Assembly (NCBI GenBank): GCA_026874595.1
Contig: CM049315.1
Span: forward strand, 68,953,916-69,017,915
Direction of reading: 5' to 3'
DNA: 64,000 nt
DNA from: Sipunculus nudus
Taxonomy: Eukaryota; Annelida; Sipuncula; Golfingiida; Sipunculidae
In this document: piece after piece, positions 37,800 to 48,336 of the stretch
How the letters are laid out: every line of letters starts with the position of its first letter
Position numbering within the stretch: position 1 is the stretch's first letter
Translations under genes and position numbers: made by a program
Notes under the pieces: generated by a model
Seen by the model: the letters and a program-made list of their open reading frames with translations, nothing else
What the model was told of the DNA's origin: nothing
The model's database searches: none

Positions 37800-37949
37800 T
37801 GTTATGTGTTGTTTCTCAGTCTAATGATTCTGCTAGACCTTCAGATTACGATCAAGTTATATGTAATTATAACGGCTGAGGCGGGTAGTTATATATCCTT
37901 AACTGAGCTCTCGTCGAGAACATCTGATGGATTCTGAGGACCGTTCATT

Positions 37950-38165
37950 TTATTTATTCATATTAAAGTTAAGAAACATGTTTGACCTCGTCCGCCCCGA
38001 CCCGTTTGATCTTGTTTTCTATCACGTGACCTCTTGGGTTAATCAGTCGGGTGTATCGTTGTAGAGTAAGATATAATTAACAGTAATCAGATCAGTCGCT
38101 GCAAGCGAGCAAGGACGGAGCAATCATCCTGAACCTAATTACAGCACCTGATAACGAGAACATAA
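37950..38165 (-). promoter_or_regulatory. Conserved upstream block of PLK4-like copy B, copy 3 of 4
   Basis: Upstream of the copy B first ATG. Aligns with 28930-29115 (CATTTTAT, CCTCGTC, GACCCG, ATCACGTGACC) and with the 23.4 and 55.3 kb blocks (TTAATCAG-CGGGTGTATCG, ATATAATTAACAGTAATCAG, GCGAGCAAGGACGG, GCAATCATCCTGAAC). Contains an E-box CACGTG. A promoter role is inference from conservation and position. Confidence 0.55.
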
Positions 38166-38369
38166 GCGATAATGATGATTAATGGTACAGCTGTACTATT
38201 AACTGCATACTTTTTGTTTTCATAGTCTCTTTTTTTACTCAAATTGCTTTATAAACAATGACTAGAGTAATAAAGATGTTAATGCTGATGCTGATCTGCT
38301 TTCATATGCTTCCTACGTCTTGTATTTTTATATGTATAGTCACCAGGGAAAAAAATAAAAATTATTATA

Positions 38370-38373
38370 TTAC

Positions 38374-38409
<36 letters not shown>

Positions 38410-39475
38410 TATTACTATATTCGTAATATATTTTCACCCTATGAAACTATAACGTTTTATGAATATATATGAATAAAATCTAAAGCCATGTTTATTTTGA
38501 AAGTTAAATACAGGTATACGGGGGAGAGTATGGGAGTGTCCCCCTCCTATATTGAGAACATTTTTAAATCTGGAATGTAAAGAGGATATAATGAGGCACC
38601 TTTCACAAAAATATGTAGAATTTCAGTGCCTCAGGTACTGTTCTCATATATTAAATGTCTTTGTATAACGTTGTCAAATTTCAGATTTGAGATGGGGGGG
38701 GGGGGGGGGGGGAGGGGGGTTCATGCGTAGCCGGCTAAAATATCTATATTTCTTCAAAATTTAAATATTAATTGGTCAGTCCAAATATTCAGTCGTTTGT
38801 AACATGTTGATATTGGGGAAGGGGGGGGGGGGGGGCTCTAGATTTGTCACTGCAATGTATAGATTTAATCAAATCAAATTAGCCATGAAGAAACCTTAAT
38901 AAGAATATATAAATAATTATTTAATAATTTTAATATAATAATAATAATAATAATTTATTTAAAGGAACAAAATATTATAGGTATGTAATAATGATATAAT
39001 TATATTAATATATAAATTCTTATTTTTGTATTATTTGCAATTATTAACAATGTGGCGCAATTTGAAGGGCTAAAAGATTAATAAATATGAATACTACTTG
39101 TCATGCGGGACCAGGCTTTGTTCTTTCTGTGAAGTGATCAGAAGTTCACCCACGCGTGAAATGACCTATCAGACATGAAACAGCTCTGCCGCCCTTGCCT
39201 TGGAAAGATACTTAATATGCAGGGGTGCAGTACCCCAAAATGACATACCCACGTTGATGGCATCGCTCACACATACACATGACTATATATAAGGCAGCAG
39301 GGGCGGATTCAAGATTTAGGAAAAGGGGGTGGGGGTCCAACCCAGGAGGACTAATGAAAATCCTAAAAAAAAGTCATTAGGTCCGGAAAAGGAAGGGGGG
39401 CGCAGGCCGCAAAATTTCGTCTAAAACCCTTGATAAAAGGTTGCCACGGGTGAATAAAGGGGGGGGGGGGGGGTC
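38370..39475. repeat. AT-rich stretch with (TA)n and three long G runs
   Basis: (TA)n at about 38378-38405, G19 at 38694-38712, G15 at 38821-38835, (AAT)n near 38938-38955, G15 at 39459-39473. No gene recognised. Confidence 0.75.
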
Positions 39476-40731
39476 CGGACCCTTGGACACCCCCCTGGAT
39501 CCGCTTCCGGGTAGAGAGCCAAACAAGGCGACTTTGTGCCAGTAAGGGTCACTAACATCAAAACAGTCATAACAATTATTTTCTTTGGGTCACAGTGCAC
39601 CACAAGCACGTTGGCGATTTTTTTCTTATACTTAAATAAGATCACGAAGTAGTATCACTAAAGCTGGTAATATGGACGCCTCACTGTGCAACATACGGAA
39701 GCGTAATGTTGCCACCTGGTAATAAATTATTTATCTCCTTCGTACGACATACCGTCTCGTACGTACGACATACTATCTCGTACGTACGACATACTATCTC
39801 GTACGTACAAAATATTATCTTGTACGGTCGACATAATTAATCTTACCGATCTGTTTTACAGACTGCAGAACAGTCCAACTGATATATGTATAAGTAATAT
39901 ATGTATGTTAAATAATGCGTGTTCTCACCCTAACTTCACAACATCTCTACCTCCTAGCAAACCGTCGGGACACCGTTGAAAAGAATAAAAATACGTATAT
40001 TTATTTATGTATTTATTTATTTATTTATATATACTATAAATTAAAATGCTATTCGATTTATCATTTGTTTTTTGTGTTAAAGTTTCTGAAATATTTCAAG
40101 GAAGTGAAATTTATCAAATTGTTGTCTGCTGGTCATATACATAACTTTAATTTTTAAATAGGTAATTAAATTCTGTCAGCCTTGTATGATGTTATAATGG
40201 TGAGCCTGTCATAATATTAATAAGAAAAATAATTGCCTTTGCCAAACTGAAACTACCTTTTGTAGAAGGAAGGGTTCAGACAAGAGGTACAGCTACCTTT
40301 TGGAGAAGAAAGGGCCTGATTTTAAGTAACTGAGAATGGAAACAGGTGGGGTGGGTTTCTTATATTCTAAAACTGATCTGTATAAGAACTAGATTATTCA
40401 CATAAAGCACAGGATCACTCGCCCTACTGTTGACGGCATGATTTCAACTGATGGGATCAAGCACTTCGTTATATGATATATAAATCACGAACCTCTCCTT
40501 ACGGGCATCTCTGTATTACAGACACCTCTATATTGACACTCAAGGTTCATATTCTTTTGTAATAGTATGTGTATTTTCTCACGTAATTAACTCACTCTGG
40601 CTGAATACGAAATTGTTCAGCAAATCCATTTCGACACACGGGCTTAATATCTCCTATTTACCGGTTTTATACCTTTTTATGGTTCTGTGTGTGAGTAAAC
40701 ACACAATACCGCGTGACCAGAGGCAAGATCT

Positions 40732-41027
40732 TAAGCCGCGTGTCCACTTGTACGTATGCGGATTTTGTGTATGTGTCCATTAGATACGTTTGTAGGTGCG
40801 TTTTTTGGTCTTTCACTCTCTTTCATCTCTATCAAATGGCACGTTTCCGTATGCGTTTTCGTACCCGCGGATACATGAACCGGTTGACAAAAAAAGTATC
40901 TGTATCCGTATCTGCACCGTACTCCGTACCGCATAAATGGACACAGTCCTTTTTCCCATGTGTGCGATATTAGACGCATCCGGATCCTTTTCCTAATCCG
41001 CACCGCATTAGTGGACACGCAGCCTAA
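40732..41027. mobile_element. MITE inside the left palindrome arm
   Basis: The ends AGCCGCGTGTCCACTTG and, as complement of the right end, GGCTGCGTGTCCACTAATG are inverted repeats. TAA flanks both sides (40732-40734 and 41025-41027). The right arm at about 43455-43465 carries the uninterrupted sequence, an empty site that confirms the insertion. Length about 290 bp, no transposase. The TAA duplication fits PIF/Harbinger. Confidence 0.82.
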
Positions 41028-41219
41028 GTCTATCACACGCGACAATAATAAAACAAAAAGAAGAAACACGAATGAAGAAACACCCAGAACAACCTTGAAT
41101 TGTGAAGTTGATTTTTACGGTTTACGGATTTCATATATACTCAATATACCTGATATGTGAAATGTAAATAAGTCCTTTTTGACTTATTAAACTTATTTTA
41201 TTTTTTTTCTATACAATCG

Positions 41220-41295
41220 GCTCTCTCTCTCCCTCCCTCCCTCCCTCCCTCCTCTCTCTCTCTCTCATTCTCTCTCTCTCTATATATATATATAC
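41220..41295. repeat. Compound CT/CTCC/TA microsatellite, present in each tandem unit
   Basis: (CT)n, (CTCC)n, (CT)n, (TA)n. The same compound tract recurs near 46554-46636 and 50926-50998 with different repeat numbers, which gives length markers between units. Its complement-like counterpart in the right palindrome arm is the TATAGATAGAGAGAGG tract near 43098. Confidence 0.9.
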
Positions 41296-41334
41296 GTGTA
41301 TGTGTGTGAATAGACTGAAAGCCCCGGGATATAT

Positions 41335-42498
41335 GGGTTATTCTACGAAAAAACGACCCATTTCAGCAGGTACAACATCTGAAAAATAACTTATCATAAT
41401 ATTTATTTTATAGAGTTTCACATAGAAATAAGAAATTTAAACTATAAAAAATTAATTTCAGCAGAGAACTTTATTTAATGAAAAGTTATAGTTTTCGCTA
41501 ATTTAATGTCCTATGTGAATCATCAATTTCAACACCGTTACAGACTTAAAGCAATGCTTGGAAATTATTTTGAAAGATTGAGCTGGACATTTTCATGCCA
41601 ATTTCATGGTCCCACATAATTAATTTAGAAAAAATAAAAAAGGCTCACCTGTACGATGTATTTTATTATAAAAATATATTTTAACCCTGTAAAATGCACA
41701 TTTTTAATTTTATGAGTTATGTTTTAATCCTAAAACAAAATACAACCGCAACCCACAGAAGGTATAATACAACAAATAGAAGGAAAATTTAGCAATCTAC
41801 CTCGGTAAATAAAAAATTCAGGAGATAAAAGCATTTTCTAATATGTTTCAAGTCATTTTTTTCTTGAAATTATGTCTTTTTTCAAAATATAACGGTGTTG
41901 AAAAAGGATAACGGTGCTGAATTACAATGTAATCATTGGCAAAATTATTACTTAAAGCAAGCGATATTCTTATAAATTATTTTAAAGTTTAATATTTAAA
42001 AATTTATAACACAGTGATCGTAATAAAAACTATGAAAATCCTGAATAACAATGCCAGTTTGTAGAATTTAGATCTTACATCCATCCTGCCACCTTTTTCT
42101 TTCAAAATTGTTCATTGACATTTATCACCGTTAAAAGTGAAAAATTAGAGGTATGTAAAGAATTTTGTGTAAGTTTTTAAGGAATGATTTCTATTAAACA
42201 TGAAGAGTGAAAAAATTTTAGGCCTGTACCATTTTTGATAAAAATAAGAGGATAATCAGTTTTTTATTATGACCTGGGGACAGGTACTTTTTAATGACCT
42301 TTGAACCATTAAGTATTGATTTGAAGCATTTTAGGTATTACTTCTCTAAACAAATAAGCTCAAATTAATCAGAAAATATAAGATACTAAAATTAAATCCC
42401 GAAAGCACAATGACAGATGATATATATATGTACTATGGCCCTGTGAATGCTAGGGACATGAATTTTCATGAATTGGGTCGTTTTCTGTAGAATGACCC
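41335..42498. mobile_element. Non-autonomous TIR DNA element, family 1, short copy
   Basis: The ends GGGTTATTCTACGAAAAAACGACC and, as complement of the right end, GGGTCATTCTACAGAAAACG are inverted repeats related to those at 29710-31282. A 4-bp ATAT duplication flanks it (41331-41334 and 42499-42502). The palindrome's other arm near 42985-43010 (GCGCTGGAAATATATCCC) carries the matching unoccupied sequence. Length is 1164 bp. Internal TAACGGTG-YYGA motifs occur near 41528, 41892 and 41912. Truncated copies at about 46678-47279 and 51040-51641 keep only the left half. Confidence 0.78.
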
Positions 42499-42605
42499 AT
42501 ATTACCAGCGCTGTGTTAGAATGGCTCAACCGGTTGATACTATTAATGTCATTAGTAATACATGTAATGTTTATCAGAGGTCCTTGTTTGACCTTATAAA
42601 ATATC

Positions 42606-42906
42606 CCGACATGTGCAAGGGACACAATTGGTTATTGTTACTTGCGGGGGATTTCTATGCTTATATGGTACATTTAAAACGGAAATACAATTTTGAAACG
42701 AGACACACATAACGCTCACGCCACCTGGTGTTGGTGATACCACATAACTTCACAAATCAAGATTTTTTAACCTTCTCTTGGTGTTTCTTCTTTCATGGTT
42801 CTTCTCTTTTTTTATAATTGTCGCATGTGCGCGACTAAAATATTTCCTCTGGTCACCCGGCCTTCTTATGAAAACACTTAACAGGCACTTAGAGAGGTTC
42901 TGTGAT
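42606..42906. repeat. Palindrome centre with an internal direct copy of arm sequence
   Basis: Segment 42715-42890 is a diverged direct repeat of 43325-43510: CGCTCACGCCACC, then CTTCACAAATCAAG, then GTTTCTTC, TTTCATG, TTATTGTCGC, GGTCACCCGG. The centre therefore holds a third, partial copy of the arm family. It is absent from tandem units 2 and 3. Confidence 0.75.
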
Positions 42907-43059
42907 ATTTTATCTTGTCAAACAAGAACCTCTGATAGACATGTATTACTAATGACATTAATAGTATCCACAGGCTGAGCCATTCTAAAACAGCGCTGGA
43001 AATATATCCCAAGACTTTCAGCTTTTCGCACACACATACACACACATATATATTAATAA

Positions 43060-43100
<41 letters not shown>

Positions 43101-43930
43101 GATAGAGAGAGGGTAAAAGAGAGACGATTATGTAGTAGAGAGTTTAAATGAAAAAAAAAGGACCTATTTACATTTCATTATACCAGGTATATTAAGTATA
43201 CATAAAATACAATGTAGTCTGCTTAAATTATTACGGCATCTTTCAATATTTCGCTCTGAAACCGTTTGCTTACTGCTGTATACAAGTAGACAAAAACTTG
43301 CCAATGGCGCGATCAATGACGAACAACAAACAGCGCTCACGCCACCCGGTGGCCGTAAAAATCAACTTCACAAATCAAGGTTTTCAAAGATTTCTGTTTC
43401 TTCATTTTCTTTCATGTTTCTTCTCCATTTTTTATTGTCGCGTATGATAGACTAAGCTCTTGTTTCTAGCCACGCGGTCTTGTTATAGTAAACATCAAAG
43501 GCGCACTGTGTTTACTCACACACAGAATGACGTATAAAATCGGTTACCAGTAGATATTAAGCCCATGTATCGGCATGGATTTCCTGCAGAGTTTCGTATT
43601 AAGCCAAAATGAGTTAATAACGTGAACCTTGAGTGTCAATATAAAAGTGTCTGTAATACAGAGATGCCCGTAAGGAGAGGTTCCTTATTCATACATTATG
43701 AAACGAAGTGCTTGATCCCAACAGCTGAACATGCCGTTTATAGTAGGGCGAGTGACACTGTGCGTTATGTCATACATCTTGTTCTAATGCAGATCAATTT
43801 TGGAATATAGGAAACCTTCCCAACATATATCCATTCTCAATTAACTAAAATATAATATGTCGTACGTGCGAGATAAATAATTTATTTTTCTTTTACCAGG
43901 TGGCAGCATTACGCTCCGTAGCAACATACT
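42907..43930. repeat. Right arm of the large imperfect palindrome
   Basis: Reverse complement of the left arm blocks. It contains the unmatched segment 43205-43345 and a long (TA)n at about 43063-43097. Repeated in units 2 (about 47280-48305) and 3 (about 51642-52680), where it directly abuts the truncated TIR element. Open frames such as 43622-43810 recur in each unit only because the DNA is duplicated. Confidence 0.82.
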
Positions 43931-44758
43931 ATAATAATAATAATAATAATAATAATAATTTAAAAAGATAATTTTTTTATCATATTTGATATAGATTAGT
44001 AGTGTATAACTTGAATACATATATAGAAAAAGTCTCGAAGAAGAAGAATAAGCACACGCACCAATAAAATACGCAAGAACAATGCTTAATACAAACTTTA
44101 TTCTTACAAACAACGGAATCTGCAGTACAATCGGCCATTTTATTCAAGACTACAAGCGGATAAAAGGATTACACTCAATAAAAACTGACACGCGATTTGC
44201 TTGTTCATTTCGGTTCATCAAGGTCAGTTGTCCCTTTCAGGCCACACCTGCTACAATGAAATTAACAAACCATTGTTTTTAACACCCGAAACAAAATGTA
44301 CTGACAGGTCCCTGGCTCCCTGCGCCACCTACATATCACCACCCGTACTTTTCATTCTCCGCTTGGTGTCGGTAGAGTGGTATTCTTGATTGATGGTGGA
44401 TTATTACTGTGAATGAGGACATATTTGCCGTAATCTATATTTGTATGCCACAAAAATAAATAATACATGCATGTTTGAATATTGACTATACCCCTGGTAT
44501 ATATACTATTAGTTAATCTGCCGTCACTCGCTGGCAGTATATACCTCAAACATAATAAAGCACGTACGGAAACGTCAAGGCAACACGAACGAATAACAAA
44601 ACATGTAAAATCGATGCCAAGAAAGTTACACAACCAAAAATAGAAATAACAGCACCCAGGCTTCTTGCTTCTTGAATAAAACAAATACCGCTCTGTCTTC
44701 ATTCAAATAGAGGTACAGGACCAGGGCCAAGCTGTCGGCATGCTGCTGGCTGGGGTGT

Positions 44759-44956
44759 TCAGGCCCTTATTACGGAATGGGCGTTATCGCTGCTGCTCTG
44801 CTGGTTCGTCTGACTTCTCGTCGTGACCTCGGTGCTGGGTGTTCTGGAGCTAACCTGGGGAGGCGTCTTGGGCCTCTTTGCGCTTGGCTTGCTGTGACAT
44901 CTACAAATACATTCACAAACTTCGCCTCTATTTCCTCTTAAATATTTGGAAGCCAT
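44759..44956 (-). other. Short open frame repeated in all three tandem units, coding status unknown
   Basis: A 65-residue frame starting MASKYLRGNRGEVCECICRC, with a Cys cluster then a Ser/Thr/Pro-rich tail. A splice-acceptor-like TTGTTTCCAG lies just upstream of its ATG. Identical frames occur at 49136-49333 and 53507-53704. I recognise no family. Near-identity of the units means conservation carries no evidence for coding. GC content is higher than in its surroundings, the only weak hint that it could be an exon. Confidence 0.2.
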
Positions 44957-45482
44957 ATATATCTGGAAACAAAATATTTCTTAACTTGTGTAGTTGTTGA
45001 GGGAGTCGATGCGGCCCGGCTTGCTGTAGTGTACGTGATCGGCTCGAGCCCCAACTCCACTTTTTGTTCGAAATTCGTTTAGATTGATGTAATTTGAAAA
45101 CGCGACTTTCACTGTCCAAGTACCCCCAACACGAACACCTTATATGCATGATAACATATAGGGCCTGGAAATACATCCATCAAACCTGTAGGGAAGACAG
45201 CAGTTCGTTTGAGCTACAACTCTGGCGGGAAAAAAACGCAACAGACAGGTTCAGGATAAAAAAATAGAGGATAAATGAATATTAAATGAAAAACAAGAAT
45301 ATAAACCCTTACCTTTGTACCTCTATTATCGCCATATATAAACAGCTGTCTCAACAGGAATAACCCCCCCCCCCCCCCCCCACATGAGCCCCTTCCCCAA
45401 ATACTCGCCCACAACTTTTATAACACCCCCCTCCATTTTTAGCCCCCTTAAATAATTAACACCCCCTTCAAAATAAATCAAA

Positions 45483-45530
45483 CATCCTACTGGTATTCAT
45501 TTGAATAAGAAGACAACTGCCAGTAGGATG
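45483..45530. other. Perfect 11-bp stem hairpin
   Basis: CATCCTACTGG at 45483-45493 pairs with CCAGTAGGATG at 45520-45530 across a 26-nt loop. Repeated in units 2 and 3 (about 49855 and 54228). Function unknown. Confidence 0.7.
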
Positions 45531-46428
45531 TGTGAAACTTTTACAGAATGCAATAGCAGATGACCTGGTTCTACGACCTCCTGTGCAGCAGAAATGGCCA
45601 TTTTCACCAGGTATGGGCCGATACCTTGGACTCACAGGGGCCTAAAATATGCGGTATTGGTTGTGAACTTTTTGTTTATGCTAGAAAAAGTAAGAACTGT
45701 CGGGATATACTTTAGAAAGAAATCGGGTCAGGTTGGTTTAAATGTAAAGACCTGTCTCCCGGCCGGCACACGGGCCACGCCCACCCACTGCATGGGGAGA
45801 CCCCAGGGGCTGGTTTGCCAGTGAAACACCCTATGGACTTTCCATAGGACGACGTCAGCCCGCACAATTTTCATTTCGTCCTCGCTTTCAAGAAACAAAA
45901 AAAAGGACAAAAAAGTGATCAATACTGTTAAGAAAATTAAGACATTCAATCATTAAATTTATTTTTTCACTTTCATGTCACTTTATAATTAAGATAAATC
46001 CATGGTTGCAATAAATGATGCGATTGAGATAAGGTTAACCTAACTGAAGATAGACACAGCTAAACCCATATGCGTGATAAAAATAAGAGGCAATCTCGTG
46101 CCAATACTGGTCCGAATATTTACCACATTCACTGCATTAATGTTGCCAGCCATTTTTGGATTGTAAATTAAATTCGTACTTCTATTTATTTAGTTTCATA
46201 ATGCATGTGGCCATCTTTCCCTTGAGCTGCACTGGGGCCAGTTTTGTCTCAGCCAGTGGGGTTTACGTTCATCCCCGCTCGTGTGTGTTATTTTGTGTGT
46301 TTTTTTTCACGACATAACTCAAACGATAATGAACGGAATCTCATGAGAAATATTAAGGGCATTTCGGGAATGGTCAAATGAAGAATCGACTAGATTTTTT
46401 GTGTGGACCCGGTATATTACCCGGATAC

Positions 46429-47432
46429 AATTGTGAAGTTGATTTTTACGGTTTACGGATTTCATATATACTCAATATACCTGGTATGTGAAATGTAAAT
46501 AAGTCCTTTTTGACTTATTAAACTTATTTTATTTTTTTTTTCTATACAATCGGCTCTCTCTCTCCCTCCCTCCCTCCCTCCCTCCCTCCCTCCTCTCTCT
46601 CTCTCTCATTCTCTCTCTCTCTATATATATATATATACGTGTATGTGTGTGAATAGACTGAAAGCCCCGGGATATATGGGTTATTCTACGAAAAAACGAC
46701 CCATTTCAGCAGGTACAACATCTGAAAAATAACTTATCATAATATTTATTTTATAGAGTTTCACATAGAAATAAGAAATTTAAACTATAAAAAATTAATT
46801 TCAGCAGAGAACTTTATTTAATGAAAAGTTATAGTTTTCGCTAATTTAATGTCCTATGTGAATCATCAATTTCAACACCGTTACAGACTTAAAGCAATGC
46901 TTGGAAATTATTTTGAAAGATTGAGCTGGACATTTTCATGCCAATTTCATGGTCCCACATAATTAATTTAGAAAAAATAAAAAAGGCTCACCTGTACGAT
47001 GTATTTTATTATAAAAATATATTTTAACCCTGTAAAATGCACATTTTTAATTTTATGAGTTATGTTTTAATCCTAAAACAAAATACAACCGCAACCCACA
47101 GAAGGTATAATACAACAAATAGAAGGAAAATTTAGCAATCTACCTCGGTAAATAAAAAATTCAGGAGATAAAAGCATTTTCTAATATGTTTCAAGTCATT
47201 TTTTTCTTGAAATTATGTCTTTTTTCAAAATATAACGGTGTTGAAAAAGGATAACGGTGCTGAATTACAATGTAATCATATTTTATCTTGTCAAACAAGA
47301 ACCTCTGATAGACATGTATTACTAATGACATTAATAGTATCCACAGGCTGAGCCATTCTAAAACAGCGCTGGAAATATATCCCAAGACTTTCAGCTTTTC
47401 GCACACACATACACACACATATATATTAATAA

Positions 47433-47475
<43 letters not shown>

Positions 47476-48303
47476 GATAGAGAGAGGGTAAAAGAGAGAC
47501 GATTATGTAGTAGAGAGTTTAAATGAAAAAAAAGGACCTATTTACATTTCATTATACCAGGTATATTAAGTATACATAAAATACAATGTAGTCTGCTTAA
47601 ATTATTACGGCATCTTTCAATATTTCGCTCTGAAACCGTTTGCTTACTGCTGTATACAAGTAGACAAAAACTTGCCAATGGCGCGATCAATGACGAACAA
47701 CAAACAGCGCTCACGCCACCCGGTGGCCGTAAAAATCAACTTCACAAATCAAGGTTTTCAAAGATTTCTGTTTCTTCATTTTCTTTCATGTTTCTTCTCC
47801 ATTTTTTATTGTCGCGTATGATAGACTAAGCTCTTGTTTCTAGCCACGCGGTCTTGTTATAGTAAACATCAAAGGTGCACTGTGTTTACTCACACACAGA
47901 ATGACGTATAAAATCGGTTACCAGTAGATATTAAGCCCATGTATCGGCATGGATTTCCTGCAGAGTTTCGTATTCAGCCAAAATGAGTTAATAACGTGAA
48001 CCTTGAGTGTCAATATAAAAGTGTCTGTAATACAGAGATGCCCGTAAGGAGAGGTTCCTTATTCATACATTATGAAACGAAGTGCTTGATCCCAACAGCT
48101 GAACATGCCGTTTATAGTAGGGCGAGTGACACTGTGCGTTATGTCATACATCTTGTTCTAATGCAGATCAATTTTGGAATATAGGAAACCTTCCCAACAT
48201 ATATCCATTCTCAATTAACTAAAATATAATATGTCGTACGTGCGAGATAAATAATTTATTTTTCTTTTACCAGGTGGCAGCATTACGCTCCGTAGCAACA
48301 TAC

Positions 48304-48336
<33 letters not shown>

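Larger units (their letters stand above)
39690..42605. repeat. Left arm of a large imperfect palindrome
   Basis: Most of this arm is the reverse complement of 42907-43930. Matching blocks include GCGTAATGTTGCCACCTGG (about 39705), TGATCTGTATAAGAACTAG (about 40373), CTCCTTACGGGCATCTCTGT (about 40495), GGCTTAATATCTCC (about 40642), TAAACACACAATACCGCG (about 40697), GAAGTTGATTTTTACGG (about 41104), GTGAAATGTAAATAAGTCC (about 41157) and ATGTCATTAGTAATACATG (about 42546). The arm is interrupted by unmatched sequence at about 39850-40320, by a MITE (40732-41027) and by a TIR element (41335-42498). A 21-bp direct repeat (about four copies of ACGACATACTATCTCGTACG) lies at 39744-39835. Confidence 0.82.
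41098..46428. repeat. Tandem unit 1 of 3 (5.33 kb)
   Basis: Starts at AATTGTGAAGTTGATTTTTA and ends with GGTATATTACCCGGATAC. It is followed head-to-tail by units 2 and 3. It differs from them by about 970 extra bases (about 41939-42907) and by scattered substitutions, for example at 43592, 44232, 45289 and 46219, and by microsatellite lengths. It contains the right palindrome arm, (TA)n, (AAT)n, a C18 run at 45364-45381 and no convincing gene. Confidence 0.95.

Noticed and set aside
44352-44702. 116-residue minus frame repeated in three units
   Set aside because: Low-complexity AT-rich translation without domain or splice context; its repetition only reflects the DNA duplication.
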